Shown piece by piece: positions 36,352 to 46,228 of a stretch of DNA of 64,000 nt. Position 1 is the stretch's first letter. Each line of letters starts with the position of its first letter. Below the pieces are notes generated by a model, which saw only the letters and a program-made list of their open reading frames with translations, made no database searches and had not been told where the DNA came from. This stretch comes from Tectiglobus sp965215755 (GTDB taxonomy: Bacteria; Pseudomonadota; Alphaproteobacteria; Rhizobiales; Hyphomicrobiaceae): the NCBI GenBank assembly GCA_965215755.1, contig OZ244119.1, positions 4,278,001 through 4,342,000 of the forward strand, given 5' to 3'. The translations under genes were made by a program, and so were the position numbers.

Positions 36352-38520
36352 ATGACGCAACGTGTCCAGATCGGCAACATCGCCGTAGCACCAGAGCTTC
36401 ATGCTTTTATCAACGATGAAGCTTTGCCTGGAACGGGCATTGCGGCTGACACGTTCTGGTCGGCGCTGGACAACATGGTTCACGCCTTCGGCCAACGTAA
36501 TCGTGACCTGTTGGCCGTCCGCGAGCAGCTTCAGTCGCGAATTGATGCATGGCACCGCGAACGACGCGCTCTACCTCACGATCAAGTCGTTTATGAAGCC
36601 TTCTTGACTGAGATTGGTTACCTAGTTCCCGAAGGGCCGGACTTCCAGGTGACGACCGCCAACGTGGACCTAGAAATTGCCGCTGTGGCCGGACCGCAGC
36701 TCGTCGTCCCCGTCTCCAATGCACGCTATGCGATTAACGCCGCGAATGCGCGTTGGGGCAGCCTTTATGATGCTTACTACGGCACTGATGCGCTTGGTGA
36801 TCTGCCGTCTGGTTCCGGTTTCGACAGCGCGCGCGGTTCCCGCGTTGTTGCTGCTGGCCGTGCATTCCTGGATGCTCATGTTCCACTTGCCGGCAAGAGT
36901 TATGTTGATGTCACGTCTTTGAATTGCGCCAGTGAGGAATTGGTAGCAAAACTGAGTGATGGCTCGCAAGTTGGATTGACCGACCCATCACAATTTCAGG
37001 GCTTTGGGGGCAGCGCGGATGAACCGCACAGCATCCTACTGCGCAACAACGGATTGCATGTCGAAATCAAAATTGATCGATCGCAAGCAATTGGCAAAAC
37101 AGACGCTGCTGGAATTTCAGACATCATCCTCGAGGCGGCACTCACGACTATCTGCGATCTGGAAGACTCGATTGCAGCTGTCGATGCAAAAGACAAAGTG
37201 GCTGCTTACAGGAATTGGCTCGGCCTCATGAAAGGCGACATTGTCGAGGAGTTTCAAAAAGGCGGGCAGACCGTTCGCCGTGCGCTGGAAGCCGATCGTC
37301 GATTTACAGCCCCGGATGGTTCGCAGCTGAGCCTGCCTGGCCGTTCGCTGCTTCTCGTGCGCAACGTTGGACATCTGATGGCGAGCGACGCCGTGCTCGA
37401 CAGGAATGGCGACCCTGCCATGGAAGGTTTGTTGGATGGTTTGATTTCTGCAACGATCGCACTCCATGACCTGCGCCGTGACAGTGGGCACGTGAACTCA
37501 CGCGCGGGATCGATCTACATCGTCAAGCCGAAGATGCACGGCCCTGCCGAAGTCGCCTTCAGTAATGATCTGTTTGATGCCATCGAAGATGCACTTGGTC
37601 TGCGACGGAATACGATCAAGATGGGCATCATGGATGAGGAACGTCGGACCAGCGCGAACCTCAAAGAATGCATCCGCGCTGCCAAGGACAGGGTGTTCTT
37701 TATCAATACCGGCTTCCTCGACCGAACCGGCGATGAGATGCATACCTCTATGGAGGCCGGTCCTATGATCCCAAAGGCCGATATGAAGGCTACTGCCTGG
37801 ATCAAGGCCTATGAGGACCGCAATGTTGACATTGGCCTAGCCTGCGGACTGCCGGGACACGCCCAGATCGGCAAGGGTATGTGGGCCATGCCGGACTTGA
37901 TGGCGCAGATGGTCGAACAAAAAATCGGACACCCAATGGCCGGTGCGGATACTGCCTGGGTGCCATCGCCGACAGCTGCCACACTACATGCAATGCACTA
38001 TCACAAGGTCAATGTTCGTGAGCGCCAAGCTGAGCTGCGCGAAAGACCTATGGCCAGCCTCACTGATATTCTTACGATCCCGCTCGCAGCAGGCGTCAAC
38101 TGGTCAGAAGATGTCGTCCGCCGCGAGCTTGAGAATAATGCGCAAGGCATTCTTGGATATGTTGTCCGTTGGATCGATCAGGGGGTTGGTTGTTCCAAGG
38201 TTCCGGACATTCATGACATCGGGCTCATGGAAGACCGGGCAACACTGCGCATCTCGGCACAACATATGGCAAACTGGCTGCATCATGGGGTTTGCACGCA
38301 TGAGCAGGTGATGGATACGATGAAGCGTATGGCGGAAGTCGTTGATCGTCAGAACGCCGGAGACGCAACCTACACGCCGATGGCTCCTCACTTCGAAACC
38401 AGCGTCGCCTTCGCTGCTGCCTGCGATCTCGTGTTCAAAGGCGCGCAACAGCCGAGCGGTTATACTGAGCCGGTTCTGCATGCGCGTCGTGCCGAGGCCA
38501 AGGCGGCTCTGGCTGCCTAG
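36352..38520 (+). CDS. glcB: malate synthase G
   Basis: 722 residues, the length typical of the monomeric G isoform. CDLEDSIAAVDAKDKV (active-site acidic residues), SIYIVKPKMHGPAEVAF and FFINTGFLDRTGDEMH are family signatures. It condenses glyoxylate and acetyl-CoA to malate. ATG 36352 is preceded by CGGAGA. Its position within catabolic genes and without isocitrate lyase nearby suggests service to a glyoxylate-producing pathway. It converges on the first HyuB gene, 18 bases apart. Confidence 0.95.
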   Translation: MTQRVQIGNIAVAPELHAFINDEALPGTGIAADTFWSALDNMVHAFGQRNRDLLAVREQLQSRIDAWHRERRALPHDQVVYEAFLTEIGYLVPEGPDFQVTTANVDLEIAAVAGPQLVVPVSNARYAINAANARWGSLYDAYYGTDALGDLPSGSGFDSARGSRVVAAGRAFLDAHVPLAGKSYVDVTSLNCASEELVAKLSDGSQVGLTDPSQFQGFGGSADEPHSILLRNNGLHVEIKIDRSQAIGKTDAAGISDIILEAALTTICDLEDSIAAVDAKDKVAAYRNWLGLMKGDIVEEFQKGGQTVRRALEADRRFTAPDGSQLSLPGRSLLLVRNVGHLMASDAVLDRNGDPAMEGLLDGLISATIALHDLRRDSGHVNSRAGSIYIVKPKMHGPAEVAFSNDLFDAIEDALGLRRNTIKMGIMDEERRTSANLKECIRAAKDRVFFINTGFLDRTGDEMHTSMEAGPMIPKADMKATAWIKAYEDRNVDIGLACGLPGHAQIGKGMWAMPDLMAQMVEQKIGHPMAGADTAWVPSPTAATLHAMHYHKVNVRERQAELRERPMASLTDILTIPLAAGVNWSEDVVRRELENNAQGILGYVVRWIDQGVGCSKVPDIHDIGLMEDRATLRISAQHMANWLHHGVCTHEQVMDTMKRMAEVVDRQNAGDATYTPMAPHFETSVAFAAACDLVFKGAQQPSGYTEPVLHARRAEAKAALAA

Positions 38521-38538
38521 GCCATCACCTCTGTCCTA

Positions 38539-40140
38539 TCAAGACGTTGGTGGCGTGGGTGCTCCGTATCCGCCGCCGCCGCCGGTTCGAACGGCCAGCA
38601 AATCACCCTTGGTGAGCTTGAAGCTCGTCTTGGGCGGCAAGCGGATTTCCTCATCACCGCGATAGACAACATATTCGGCAGACTGCCCCGGCCCGCCGTC
38701 AAACAAACCCTCGGCCTGTGTTTGGAACCGGTCGCTATATGTGGCGAACTGAACGTCATTGTCGAGAATACGATAGCAGCGCTCCAGGCCTAAGCCGCCG
38801 CGATGACGCCCAGCCCCTCCGGATCCTTCCCGCAGACTGTAGGTTTCGAGGCGCGCAAAGGGATAGTCCATCTCCAGCGCTTCGATCGGAATATTGGCAC
38901 AATTTGAGAGCGGGCAATCAACGCCATCGCAACCATCGTTGGACTTGCCTGCCCCATACCCACCGCCCAGGATTTCGAGATAAATATTGTATCCGTCCTG
39001 ACCGAGATGACTGAGACAAATGGATGTCGTTGTATCAAAGCCTTCAGCAATGACCTCGTCGGGGGCAACCTGAGCCAACGCCTTCATTACTGCATTGAAG
39101 ACGCGGTTCGATGGCAGCAATCGTGCGCGCACTGGCGCAGGCGGATTGGGATTGAGGATCGTGCCACGGGGCGCATCGACCGTGATCACCCGTGTGACAC
39201 CGTCGTTGAATGGAATATCCGGGTCGGTCAATACCGACTTCACGCAGGCGACGGCAGAGGCCACTGTTGATGCGAATGGATTATTCATAAACGACGGGAC
39301 TTGATCGTCTGTGCCGTCGAATGTTACCGCAATGCGCTCATCACCAACGTGGATCTGCGTGCGAATAACGATCGGTTGATCGTCGATGCCGTCATCATCG
39401 ATTTTGGCTTCGGCATCATAGGTACCATTGGGTAGGTCGCGCACTGCAGCCTTGACCCGTCGCTCCGTGTAGTCGAGCATCTCGCGCATGGCCGCATCGA
39501 AGGCTTCGGCGCCGTATTTCGCAGCGAGCGCTCGCATACGTTTTGCACCAATAGCGTTGGCAGCGAATTGAGCGTAGAGATCGCCTATTGTTGCGCCAGG
39601 CATGCGGACGTTGGCGCCGATGAACCGTTCCAACGGGCCACCATTCCAATCTCGATCGATATTGTATTTCGTTGGCGGAAAGATCAGGCCTTCCTGATGG
39701 ACATCACCGGCTGCGGGGTTCATGCCCGGTGCACCGCCGCCAAGGTCGATGTGATGGACGACCGATGCACTGAACCCGATCAACTCATCATCAAGGAACA
39801 CTGGCGAAAACAGGAAGATGTCGGGCACATGCTGCCCGCCATTATACGGATCGTTGTTGATGAAGAAGTCACCGTCAACGAGGGTATCCGCCGGGAAGAG
39901 TTCCAAGCATGGTGCCAGAGTTTGGGAAATGGAGCCTAGCTGGATTGCTATCAGTTCGGATTGTGCAATCACCTCGCCATGGCGGTTCACAATGGCAGCA
40001 GAACAATCTTGCGCTTCACGAACGATTGGCGAGTGAGCAGAACGGATCAGCTTCGTTCCCATCTCATGCGTTGCCGCGACCAAGGCACGATTGATAATCG
40101 CATGATCAACCTGCGTCAGGCGGGGATTCGACGATGTCAT
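38539..40140 (-). CDS. hydantoinase B/oxoprolinase family protein (HyuB), first copy
   Basis: 533 residues, the normal length. EAQDCSAAIVNRHG near the N-terminus, FINNDPYNGGQH, and the terminal glycine run before YGAP are family marks. HyuB works with HyuA as an ATP-dependent amidohydrolase or carboxylase on hydantoins, lactams, 5-oxoproline or ketones. ATG 40140 follows the hyuA stop by one base; the AAAGGA at the end of hyuA is the ribosome binding site. Compare the second, longer HyuB at 53819. Confidence 0.9.
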   Translation of the reverse strand: MTSSNPRLTQVDHAIINRALVAATHEMGTKLIRSAHSPIVREAQDCSAAIVNRHGEVIAQSELIAIQLGSISQTLAPCLELFPADTLVDGDFFINNDPYNGGQHVPDIFLFSPVFLDDELIGFSASVVHHIDLGGGAPGMNPAAGDVHQEGLIFPPTKYNIDRDWNGGPLERFIGANVRMPGATIGDLYAQFAANAIGAKRMRALAAKYGAEAFDAAMREMLDYTERRVKAAVRDLPNGTYDAEAKIDDDGIDDQPIVIRTQIHVGDERIAVTFDGTDDQVPSFMNNPFASTVASAVACVKSVLTDPDIPFNDGVTRVITVDAPRGTILNPNPPAPVRARLLPSNRVFNAVMKALAQVAPDEVIAEGFDTTTSICLSHLGQDGYNIYLEILGGGYGAGKSNDGCDGVDCPLSNCANIPIEALEMDYPFARLETYSLREGSGGAGRHRGGLGLERCYRILDNDVQFATYSDRFQTQAEGLFDGGPGQSAEYVVYRGDEEIRLPPKTSFKLTKGDLLAVRTGGGGGYGAPTPPTS

Positions 40141-40141
40141 G

Positions 40142-42238
40142 TTATGTCCTTTTGCGCGTCGCAATCAGGTTACCAACGGAATCACATCGGACCCGCCAGC
40201 CGGCAGGGATGTAGAGTGTTGAGGTGCCGTCTTCGACCAGCAGCGTCCCTTCGAGGTCGGCATCTGCTATCGCCGTTCTTGAGACGACACGACAAGAGAC
40301 ATGTTCGCCATTCTCAACAATGTCTATGGTGCGCTCTGGTGCCTGTTGCGACTGGCCGTCTGTCGCGGCGCCGTGCGGCTTGGAACGACCTGGAAACGCG
40401 CCTGTCGCTGCATGCGCGCCCACTCGGAAGGAAACAATCTCTGCCGGTTTATCCGGCGGTTTGGAGAACTCGAACACGCGATGATGAACCGACCGGAAAG
40501 CCTCCTGAAGGTAGGCAAAGTCCAGGGCATGCAGATCAGTGTTAATCGGGACGGATAGCTCGAATGCCTGACCGACATAGCGCATTTCAACAGTGTATTC
40601 GAATCTCGTTGCTGCATCGACGCCGGCTTCTTTGAGATGCACAGAAGCATCATTGGCCAAACCGGAAAGGATGTCTTTGACAACAGCGACAGCATCAGGA
40701 TCGAGCCGTGTTCGCTTGGTGTGGGACCGGTAATGGACATGATCAGCCATCAAGAGGCCGGCGGCAGAGAGAACCCCGGCATTCGTTGGCACCATTAACG
40801 TGTCAATTTCCAATTCTTCTGCAATGCGTGCCGCATGCAAGGGGCCAGCGCCACCGAACGGCACCAAAACAAAATCGCGTGGATCAAGGCCCTGTTCAGT
40901 TGATACTTGCTCAATTGCGCGAACAATATTGTTCTCCGCAATACGAATGGTGCTGTCGGCTGCCTCTTCAACGGACAGACTGAAGTGTTCAGCCAAATCA
41001 CCGAAGGAACTGAGCGCTGCAGCCTGGTCAAGCTCCATCGCCCCACCCAAAAATGACCCGGCTTGAAGCGTGCCGCGAACGAGGTGGGCGTCCGTGACTG
41101 TTGGTTCGCTGCCGCCACGACCATAGCAGGCTGGCCCTGGTGAGGCGCCAGCTGAGTGAGGGCCGACACGTAGCAAACCACCATCATCAGCCCAGGCAAT
41201 TGAGCCGCCACCGGCGCCGACCGTCGCGATATCAATCACAGGCGTACGCACCGGCAGGCCATCGATGACTGTTTGTGGTGCGAGCTGCGGTTGGCTGCCA
41301 GCGATCAATGCAACGTCTGTGCTCGTGCCTCCCATGTCGAAGGTGATGATGTTCTCGATGCCTGAGTTAGCAGCCGAGCCCACAGCACCAACGACGCCTG
41401 CAGCAGGACCGGAGAATAGAGCTGCAATCGCATTCTGTGTCATGGCAGCAGCTGGCATACGCCCGCCGTTGGACTGCATAATACTGAAGCGGCCATCAAA
41501 GTCGCCATCCTGCAGCTTTGCTACAAGGCGATCCAAGTAGCCCGATATCACCGGTTGCACATATGCAGCAAGCGTGGTCGTGGTTGCCCGCTCGTACTCG
41601 CGAAACTCCGGAGAGACATCACTCGAACATGTCACTGGCAACTGCGGAGCAACGCGCTTGATGATGTCGGCGATGGACTTTTCGTGGGCTGGGTTGGCAT
41701 AGCTGTGCAATAGGCAAATTGCGACTGCGTCATAGTTTTGTTGGCCGAGGATTTGCTTAATCGTTTCAGCCGCGTTCTGCTCATCAAGAGGGAGAACAAT
41801 CGAGCCATCAGGCGCTAATCTCTCGGTGATTTCAAAGACGTCCTCACGCTCAACAACAGGAGCGGGTTTTTGATAATGCAGATCATAAATCGCGCGTCTA
41901 TCCTGTCTCTGGAGACCAAATAAATCGCGAGTTCCTTGGGTTACAAATGCCGCAATCCGTCCACCCTTACGCTCCAGCACGGCATTCGTCGCAACGGTAG
42001 AGCCGTGCACGAGTTCAGCAATGGATCCAAGCTTCAATCCTGCCGCCTCGATCGCGTTGAGCGCTCCAACATCAGGTTGCAGTGGTGTACTGGGAACCTT
42101 CGCTATTTCGATGGCTCCGTCGCGTACCATCACCAGATCCGTAAAGGTGCCGCCAACTTCTACACCGACGCGGATATCCTGACCTGCCAATTTCGCTGCC
42201 CCATTCGCAATTGCATGCACTGAACCGACCAACCTCAA
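40142..42238 (-). CDS. hydantoinase A/oxoprolinase family protein (HyuA), first copy
   Basis: About 698 residues. ASKHA-type nucleotide-binding motifs: VGGTFTDLV near the N-terminus, HGSTVATNAVLE, and FDMGGTSTDVALI mid-protein; GRGGSEPTVTDAHLV follows. HyuA uses ATP to activate the amide or carbonyl substrate. The start is unsure: TTG 42238 is given, but GTG 42220 fits a weak GAGG site. Divergent from the amidase gene, and likely co-regulated with it. Confidence 0.88.
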   Translation of the reverse strand: MRLVGSVHAIANGAAKLAGQDIRVGVEVGGTFTDLVMVRDGAIEIAKVPSTPLQPDVGALNAIEAAGLKLGSIAELVHGSTVATNAVLERKGGRIAAFVTQGTRDLFGLQRQDRRAIYDLHYQKPAPVVEREDVFEITERLAPDGSIVLPLDEQNAAETIKQILGQQNYDAVAICLLHSYANPAHEKSIADIIKRVAPQLPVTCSSDVSPEFREYERATTTTLAAYVQPVISGYLDRLVAKLQDGDFDGRFSIMQSNGGRMPAAAMTQNAIAALFSGPAAGVVGAVGSAANSGIENIITFDMGGTSTDVALIAGSQPQLAPQTVIDGLPVRTPVIDIATVGAGGGSIAWADDGGLLRVGPHSAGASPGPACYGRGGSEPTVTDAHLVRGTLQAGSFLGGAMELDQAAALSSFGDLAEHFSLSVEEAADSTIRIAENNIVRAIEQVSTEQGLDPRDFVLVPFGGAGPLHAARIAEELEIDTLMVPTNAGVLSAAGLLMADHVHYRSHTKRTRLDPDAVAVVKDILSGLANDASVHLKEAGVDAATRFEYTVEMRYVGQAFELSVPINTDLHALDFAYLQEAFRSVHHRVFEFSKPPDKPAEIVSFRVGAHAATGAFPGRSKPHGAATDGQSQQAPERTIDIVENGEHVSCRVVSRTAIADADLEGTLLVEDGTSTLYIPAGWRVRCDSVGNLIATRKRT

Positions 42239-42283
42239 TTATAGCAGTCGATTGGCGTTGCTGTCTCAACCTCGTTCCTCATT

Positions 42284-42296
42284 TGATCAGAGATCA
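42284..42296. promoter_or_regulatory. short palindrome in the HyuA/amidase divergent gap
   Basis: TGATC-AGA-GATCA is a perfect 5-3-5 palindrome between the first hyuA and the amidase genes. Position suggests an operator, but it is short and no regulator is nearby. Confidence 0.25.
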
Positions 42297-42376
42297 CAAG
42301 TCTGGAGGTCTTGATCTGTTTCAACCTGCGAATTGTTGTAAACTGAGCTATCGGCAAGCACGTAAAGGCTTATACA

Positions 42377-43819
42377 ATGTCATCGCAGGAACTCGCATAT
42401 ACGCCAGCCAGAGAGTTGGCCCGGAAAATCCGTGACAAGGCCGTGTCTCCTGTCGAGGTCGTTGCGTCAGTTCTTGAGCGGGCGGAGCGATCGCAGCCGG
42501 TCTTAAATGCATTTATCACCATCTGCGCTGAAGCAGCGTTGGAAGGCGCCCGTGCTGCTGAGGCAGCGGTTATGGATGGCAAGACACTTGGTCCGCTGCA
42601 CGGCGTTCCGGTCACAGTAAAGGATTTGGTCAACACGGCCGGTGTCAAAACGACATTTGGATCCTACGTCTTTGAAAATAACGTACCGACTGCCGACGCC
42701 ATAGCTGTTGCCCGGCTAAAGGCTGCTGGTGCGATCTTGATTGGCAAAACGACAACACCTGAATTCGGTCACAAGCCATTGACTGAGGCACCTCTTTTCG
42801 GATGGACTTGCAATGCCTGGAGCCGGGATCATACATCTGGCGGGTCATCCGGCGGGGCTGCTGCGGCAACGGCAGCCGGTATTGCACCGCTTGCAATTTC
42901 CACCGATGGCGGCGGTTCGACCCGCATTCCGGCAGCATGCAACGGCGTCGTAGGCTTTAAAAAGTCGCTAGGGTTGGTACCGCATGAGACGGCACCGGAT
43001 GCCTATGGCAACACATCCTACATCGACCCCACATCACGGACCGTGGGCGACTGTGCCCTGATGCTGGAAGTTATGGCCGGCACTGACAAGAGTGACCCGC
43101 ACTCGTATTTTTTGCCGTCGACGGGCTTTGTTGATACCGTCGATCAGGCAAAGGACCTTAACGGCATACGGATGTCGTGGCGTCCTCATCTTGGGAACAC
43201 GCTGGTAGATGATGAGGTCCTCGCCACCTGCCAAGATGCTGCACATAGTTTCGCGGCCCATGGTGCAACGCTCGCCGAAATGGCGGACGACTTCGCACCT
43301 ACAGAACCCATTTTCCAGGTTCTCTGGTCATCGCTCCTCAATGCCCGCTACCGCAAGTTTGTCCCGGAATTCGGAGACCGCATGAGCGAAACACTTCTGC
43401 AGCAAATGGATCAGGGGCAAGCTGCTTCAGGTGAAGACGTCATCAATTGCATCTTTACGCGAACAGAAATCTACCGTCAGGTCCAGAATTGGTTCGAGGA
43501 CACCGACATCCTGATTACGCCAACGTTGGCGCGTCCGGCTCTCGCGATTGATCACGACTTTTTTGGTGACGTGATCATCAACAACAAGCCCGCCGGGACT
43601 GTGCGGCAATCCTGGTATCCATATACCCATCCCTTCAACCTGAGCGGCAATCCGGCGATCACACTCCCTGCTGGGTTCAGCTCGGATGGCTTGCCGATTG
43701 CCATCCAATTGGTTGGGCGGCGCGGCGAGGACGCCCTATTACTGCGCGCTGCAGCCTTGTTCGAACAAGCCCATCCTTGGGCCGATCGCCGCCCCAAAAT
43801 TCCCGAGATCGATGGATAA
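42377..43819 (+). CDS. amidase-signature family hydrolase
   Basis: 480 residues. The Ser-cisSer-Lys triad is visible: Lys in VPVTVKDLVNTAG, cis-Ser in SGGSSGGAAAATAAG, and nucleophile Ser in DGGGSTRIPAACNG. It hydrolyses carboxamides. It is divergent from the first HyuAB pair, so an amide released by ring opening could be its substrate. The next gene starts 52 bases downstream on the same strand. Confidence 0.9.
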   Translation: MSSQELAYTPARELARKIRDKAVSPVEVVASVLERAERSQPVLNAFITICAEAALEGARAAEAAVMDGKTLGPLHGVPVTVKDLVNTAGVKTTFGSYVFENNVPTADAIAVARLKAAGAILIGKTTTPEFGHKPLTEAPLFGWTCNAWSRDHTSGGSSGGAAAATAAGIAPLAISTDGGGSTRIPAACNGVVGFKKSLGLVPHETAPDAYGNTSYIDPTSRTVGDCALMLEVMAGTDKSDPHSYFLPSTGFVDTVDQAKDLNGIRMSWRPHLGNTLVDDEVLATCQDAAHSFAAHGATLAEMADDFAPTEPIFQVLWSSLLNARYRKFVPEFGDRMSETLLQQMDQGQAASGEDVINCIFTRTEIYRQVQNWFEDTDILITPTLARPALAIDHDFFGDVIINNKPAGTVRQSWYPYTHPFNLSGNPAITLPAGFSSDGLPIAIQLVGRRGEDALLLRAAALFEQAHPWADRRPKIPEIDG

Positions 43820-43871
43820 CCTCGAAAGATCAGATTGCACATGCCCCGGTCATGGGAGACTTCACTGCTGA

Positions 43872-44888
43872 ATGCTTGAAACCACCGAGACCATGGTTGC
43901 AAATCCCTTCGAAAACCTCCAGCTCCCCGAATTTAAGGGCCGGGCACCGTGGTGGGGTGGCGACCTGCAGACAATGCGCAACCAATTGGTGCCAGAGCAC
44001 AAGCCACTCGGAGGCGCGTCACGACGCTTGGAGTTTGCTCTTCCTCACGCCCCCGGTGATCGCATGTCCGGAATGCTCGATACACCAGATCGAATGGCCG
44101 ATGGCCCATTGCTGCTACTGATCCACGGCTTGACGGGGTGCGAAGATAGCGCATACGTGCGCGAGTCCGCCCGGTTTCATTTGTCGAACGGTCGACGTGT
44201 TCTCCGGCTCAATCTGAGAGGGGCCGGTCCATCGCGTTCGACCTGCACCGGCTACTACTACGCGGGCTGCACCGAGGACATACGCGCTGCGACGGAAGGC
44301 ATTCCAGCCGACATCAAGGCCAACGGTATCATTGCGATTGGGTTCTCGCTTGGCGGCAACATCCTTTTGAACAGCCTGGCTCAAAGCTGGGCCAGTGATA
44401 CCTTTGTTGCAGCCAGCACAGTTTGTGCTCCAATCCGCCCCGCGTTGGCAGCTCAACGCATTATGGCACCGAGGAACTGGATTTATCATCGATTTCTACT
44501 GCAACGCATGAAGCAGGACACCCTGTCGCCCCATGCTTCGCTCAGTGATGACGAGCGATCAGCCATAAGTTCGTCGCGTTCGATCTATGAGTTCGACGAC
44601 AAATATACCGCTCCGCACAACGGCTACGTGGATGCCGATGACTACTACGCCCGCACAGCTGGCGCTCAAGTTGTTGCTAAGCTTGACGTCCCGACACTCC
44701 TCATCCATGCGGAAAATGATCCATGGATACCTGTCGGCCCTTATCGTGAGCTTGCACGTGAAGAACTGCTGAATGCGAAAGTCATTATCGCGCCCGGCGG
44801 CGGACATGTCGGCTTTCACGTCCAAGGCAATCAAGGTACATGGCACGACATGGTGATCGACTCATTCGTCGTACGCTACTTCGCCTGA
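43872..44888 (+). CDS. YheT-like alpha/beta hydrolase
   Basis: 338 residues. GRAPWWGGDLQTMRNQL is the N-terminal signature of the YheT branch, HGLTGCEDS the oxyanion region, and GFSLGG the nucleophile elbow near residue 158, with LLIHAENDPW and GGHVGF giving Asp and His. Substrate unknown. ATG 43872 or 43893 can be the start. It follows the amidase and may be co-transcribed. Confidence 0.86.
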   Translation: MLETTETMVANPFENLQLPEFKGRAPWWGGDLQTMRNQLVPEHKPLGGASRRLEFALPHAPGDRMSGMLDTPDRMADGPLLLLIHGLTGCEDSAYVRESARFHLSNGRRVLRLNLRGAGPSRSTCTGYYYAGCTEDIRAATEGIPADIKANGIIAIGFSLGGNILLNSLAQSWASDTFVAASTVCAPIRPALAAQRIMAPRNWIYHRFLLQRMKQDTLSPHASLSDDERSAISSSRSIYEFDDKYTAPHNGYVDADDYYARTAGAQVVAKLDVPTLLIHAENDPWIPVGPYRELAREELLNAKVIIAPGGGHVGFHVQGNQGTWHDMVIDSFVVRYFA

Positions 44889-45039
44889 GTCGTAGCTCAG
44901 TGCTGACGTCCGGGAGGCAGCAACCAGGCGTGTCGCGGCAGCCGTCGTGCTTGTGGGGTTAAAAATTCAGAAATGACTATTCCCAATGCAGCATACGGAT
45001 TCAAGCCCGAGTGGCGCTGTGGCTTAACAGGACCTTCTT

Positions 45040-45891
45040 CTAGACCGGTCGGTCGCCTTCAATCGTCACGCGATGCATATGGCGTCGCTGACCTTGGTAG
45101 TCGTTGAGAGCCAGATGTTGGGTCGCGCGATTGTCCCAAAGAGCGAGAGTTCCGGGTTCCCAACGCAACCGGCATTGGTACTCGGGCCGCACGATCTGGT
45201 CGCTGAGAAAATTGATTAAGGGATCACTCTCTTCTGACGTCATATCTTTGAAGCGTAATGTATGTGCGCGACTGACATAGAGAGCTTTACGCCCCGTCTC
45301 GGGATGCGTTCTTACAATCGGGTGCTCAGATTCGTAAGTGTCACTTTGGACCACAGCCTTACCCATGTCGCCCAATTTGCTGAGCTGACTGGTGCGTCCG
45401 CCTGGATAGAGTTTGTCGGAATTGAATATGCCAACCATGCCATCAAGCATTCCCTTCATACCCTCGGAGAGATTCTCATAGGCAAGGCACGCATTGGCAA
45501 ACATCGTGTCGCCACCAGCCGGCGGAACTTCTAAGGCGTAGAGAACCGTTCCAAGGTCCGGGCACTCTTTATAGGAGGTGTCTGAGTGCCATCCGCCGCC
45601 GAAGTTGGTCTTGTCGTTTTCGGTCTTGATCAACTCGTTGACTTCAGGTGCTTCCTCAAGCCCCTTCAGGAAAGGGTAGATTGCGGGCTTTCCAAATTGC
45701 CGGGCCACATCAACCTGCTGGCGAGGCGTGATTGACTGATTTCGGAAATAGATCATCAGATGATCAAGAAAGGCTTTGTGAACATCGGCGCGCTGCTGAT
45801 TGGTCAAAGGCTTGGCCCAGTCCACGCCAATGACTTCTGCTCCCATGGAGCCGGAAAGTGGTTTGACTTCGATGGTCTCGTATTGCGCCAT
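45040..45891 (-). CDS. TauD/TfdA-family 2-oxoglutarate dioxygenase
   Basis: 283 residues. Iron-binding HxD is in GGWHSDTSYKECP near residue 95, and the distal His and 2-oxoglutarate Arg are in WDNRATQHLALND and RRHMHRVTIEG. The family hydroxylates taurine, sulfonates, phenoxy acids or other small acids. ATG 45891 with GAAGA upstream is chosen; the longer in-frame extension to 45975 lacks a site. Divergent from the GMC oxidoreductase across a 337-base gap with a long palindrome. Confidence 0.88.
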   Translation of the reverse strand: MAQYETIEVKPLSGSMGAEVIGVDWAKPLTNQQRADVHKAFLDHLMIYFRNQSITPRQQVDVARQFGKPAIYPFLKGLEEAPEVNELIKTENDKTNFGGGWHSDTSYKECPDLGTVLYALEVPPAGGDTMFANACLAYENLSEGMKGMLDGMVGIFNSDKLYPGGRTSQLSKLGDMGKAVVQSDTYESEHPIVRTHPETGRKALYVSRAHTLRFKDMTSEESDPLINFLSDQIVRPEYQCRLRWEPGTLALWDNRATQHLALNDYQGQRRHMHRVTIEGDRPV

Positions 45892-46228
45892 GTCACATCT
45901 TCCAATGAGAATATCTTGCACGGAGTGGTCGTCCGTGAGCCGGTCCATTCCGGCTGATTTTCGACGATGAAGCAAGATGCAGGATTACAAAATCACACAG
46001 ATAGTCTCCTACAAATAATCAACGATGAGATGGATGTTATTCCGACATGGCGCGCCATAGCATGAAGGTGGCAGTCTCAACTGGCTCTCAGCTCTGGTGT
46101 TCAGGCTCCGACATATGAATTCCTGCTCCGGTTTTCTTAATTCATATGTCGGAGCCTGAAGCAACACGAACGAAACAACGATCTGGTGCAGCATTACCAT
46201 TGGTTGGCCATCCCGCGAGGCGATCCGC
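45892..46228. other. divergent intergenic region with a long palindrome
   Basis: 337 bases between the TauD-type and GMC genes. Apart from the 22-base inverted repeat listed separately I see no ORF with a ribosome binding site and no recognisable RNA. Confidence 0.5.
46100..46160. repeat. 22-bp perfect inverted repeat with 17-base loop
   Basis: Bases 46100-46121 (starting TTCAGGCTCC, ending ATATGAATT) are the exact reverse complement of 46139-46160; the loop is 46122-46138. Symmetry breaks at 46099/46161. There is no following T-run in either direction, so it is not a typical terminator. It could be an operator for the divergent genes, a hairpin in a leader RNA, or an inverted duplication. 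Confidence 0.85.
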
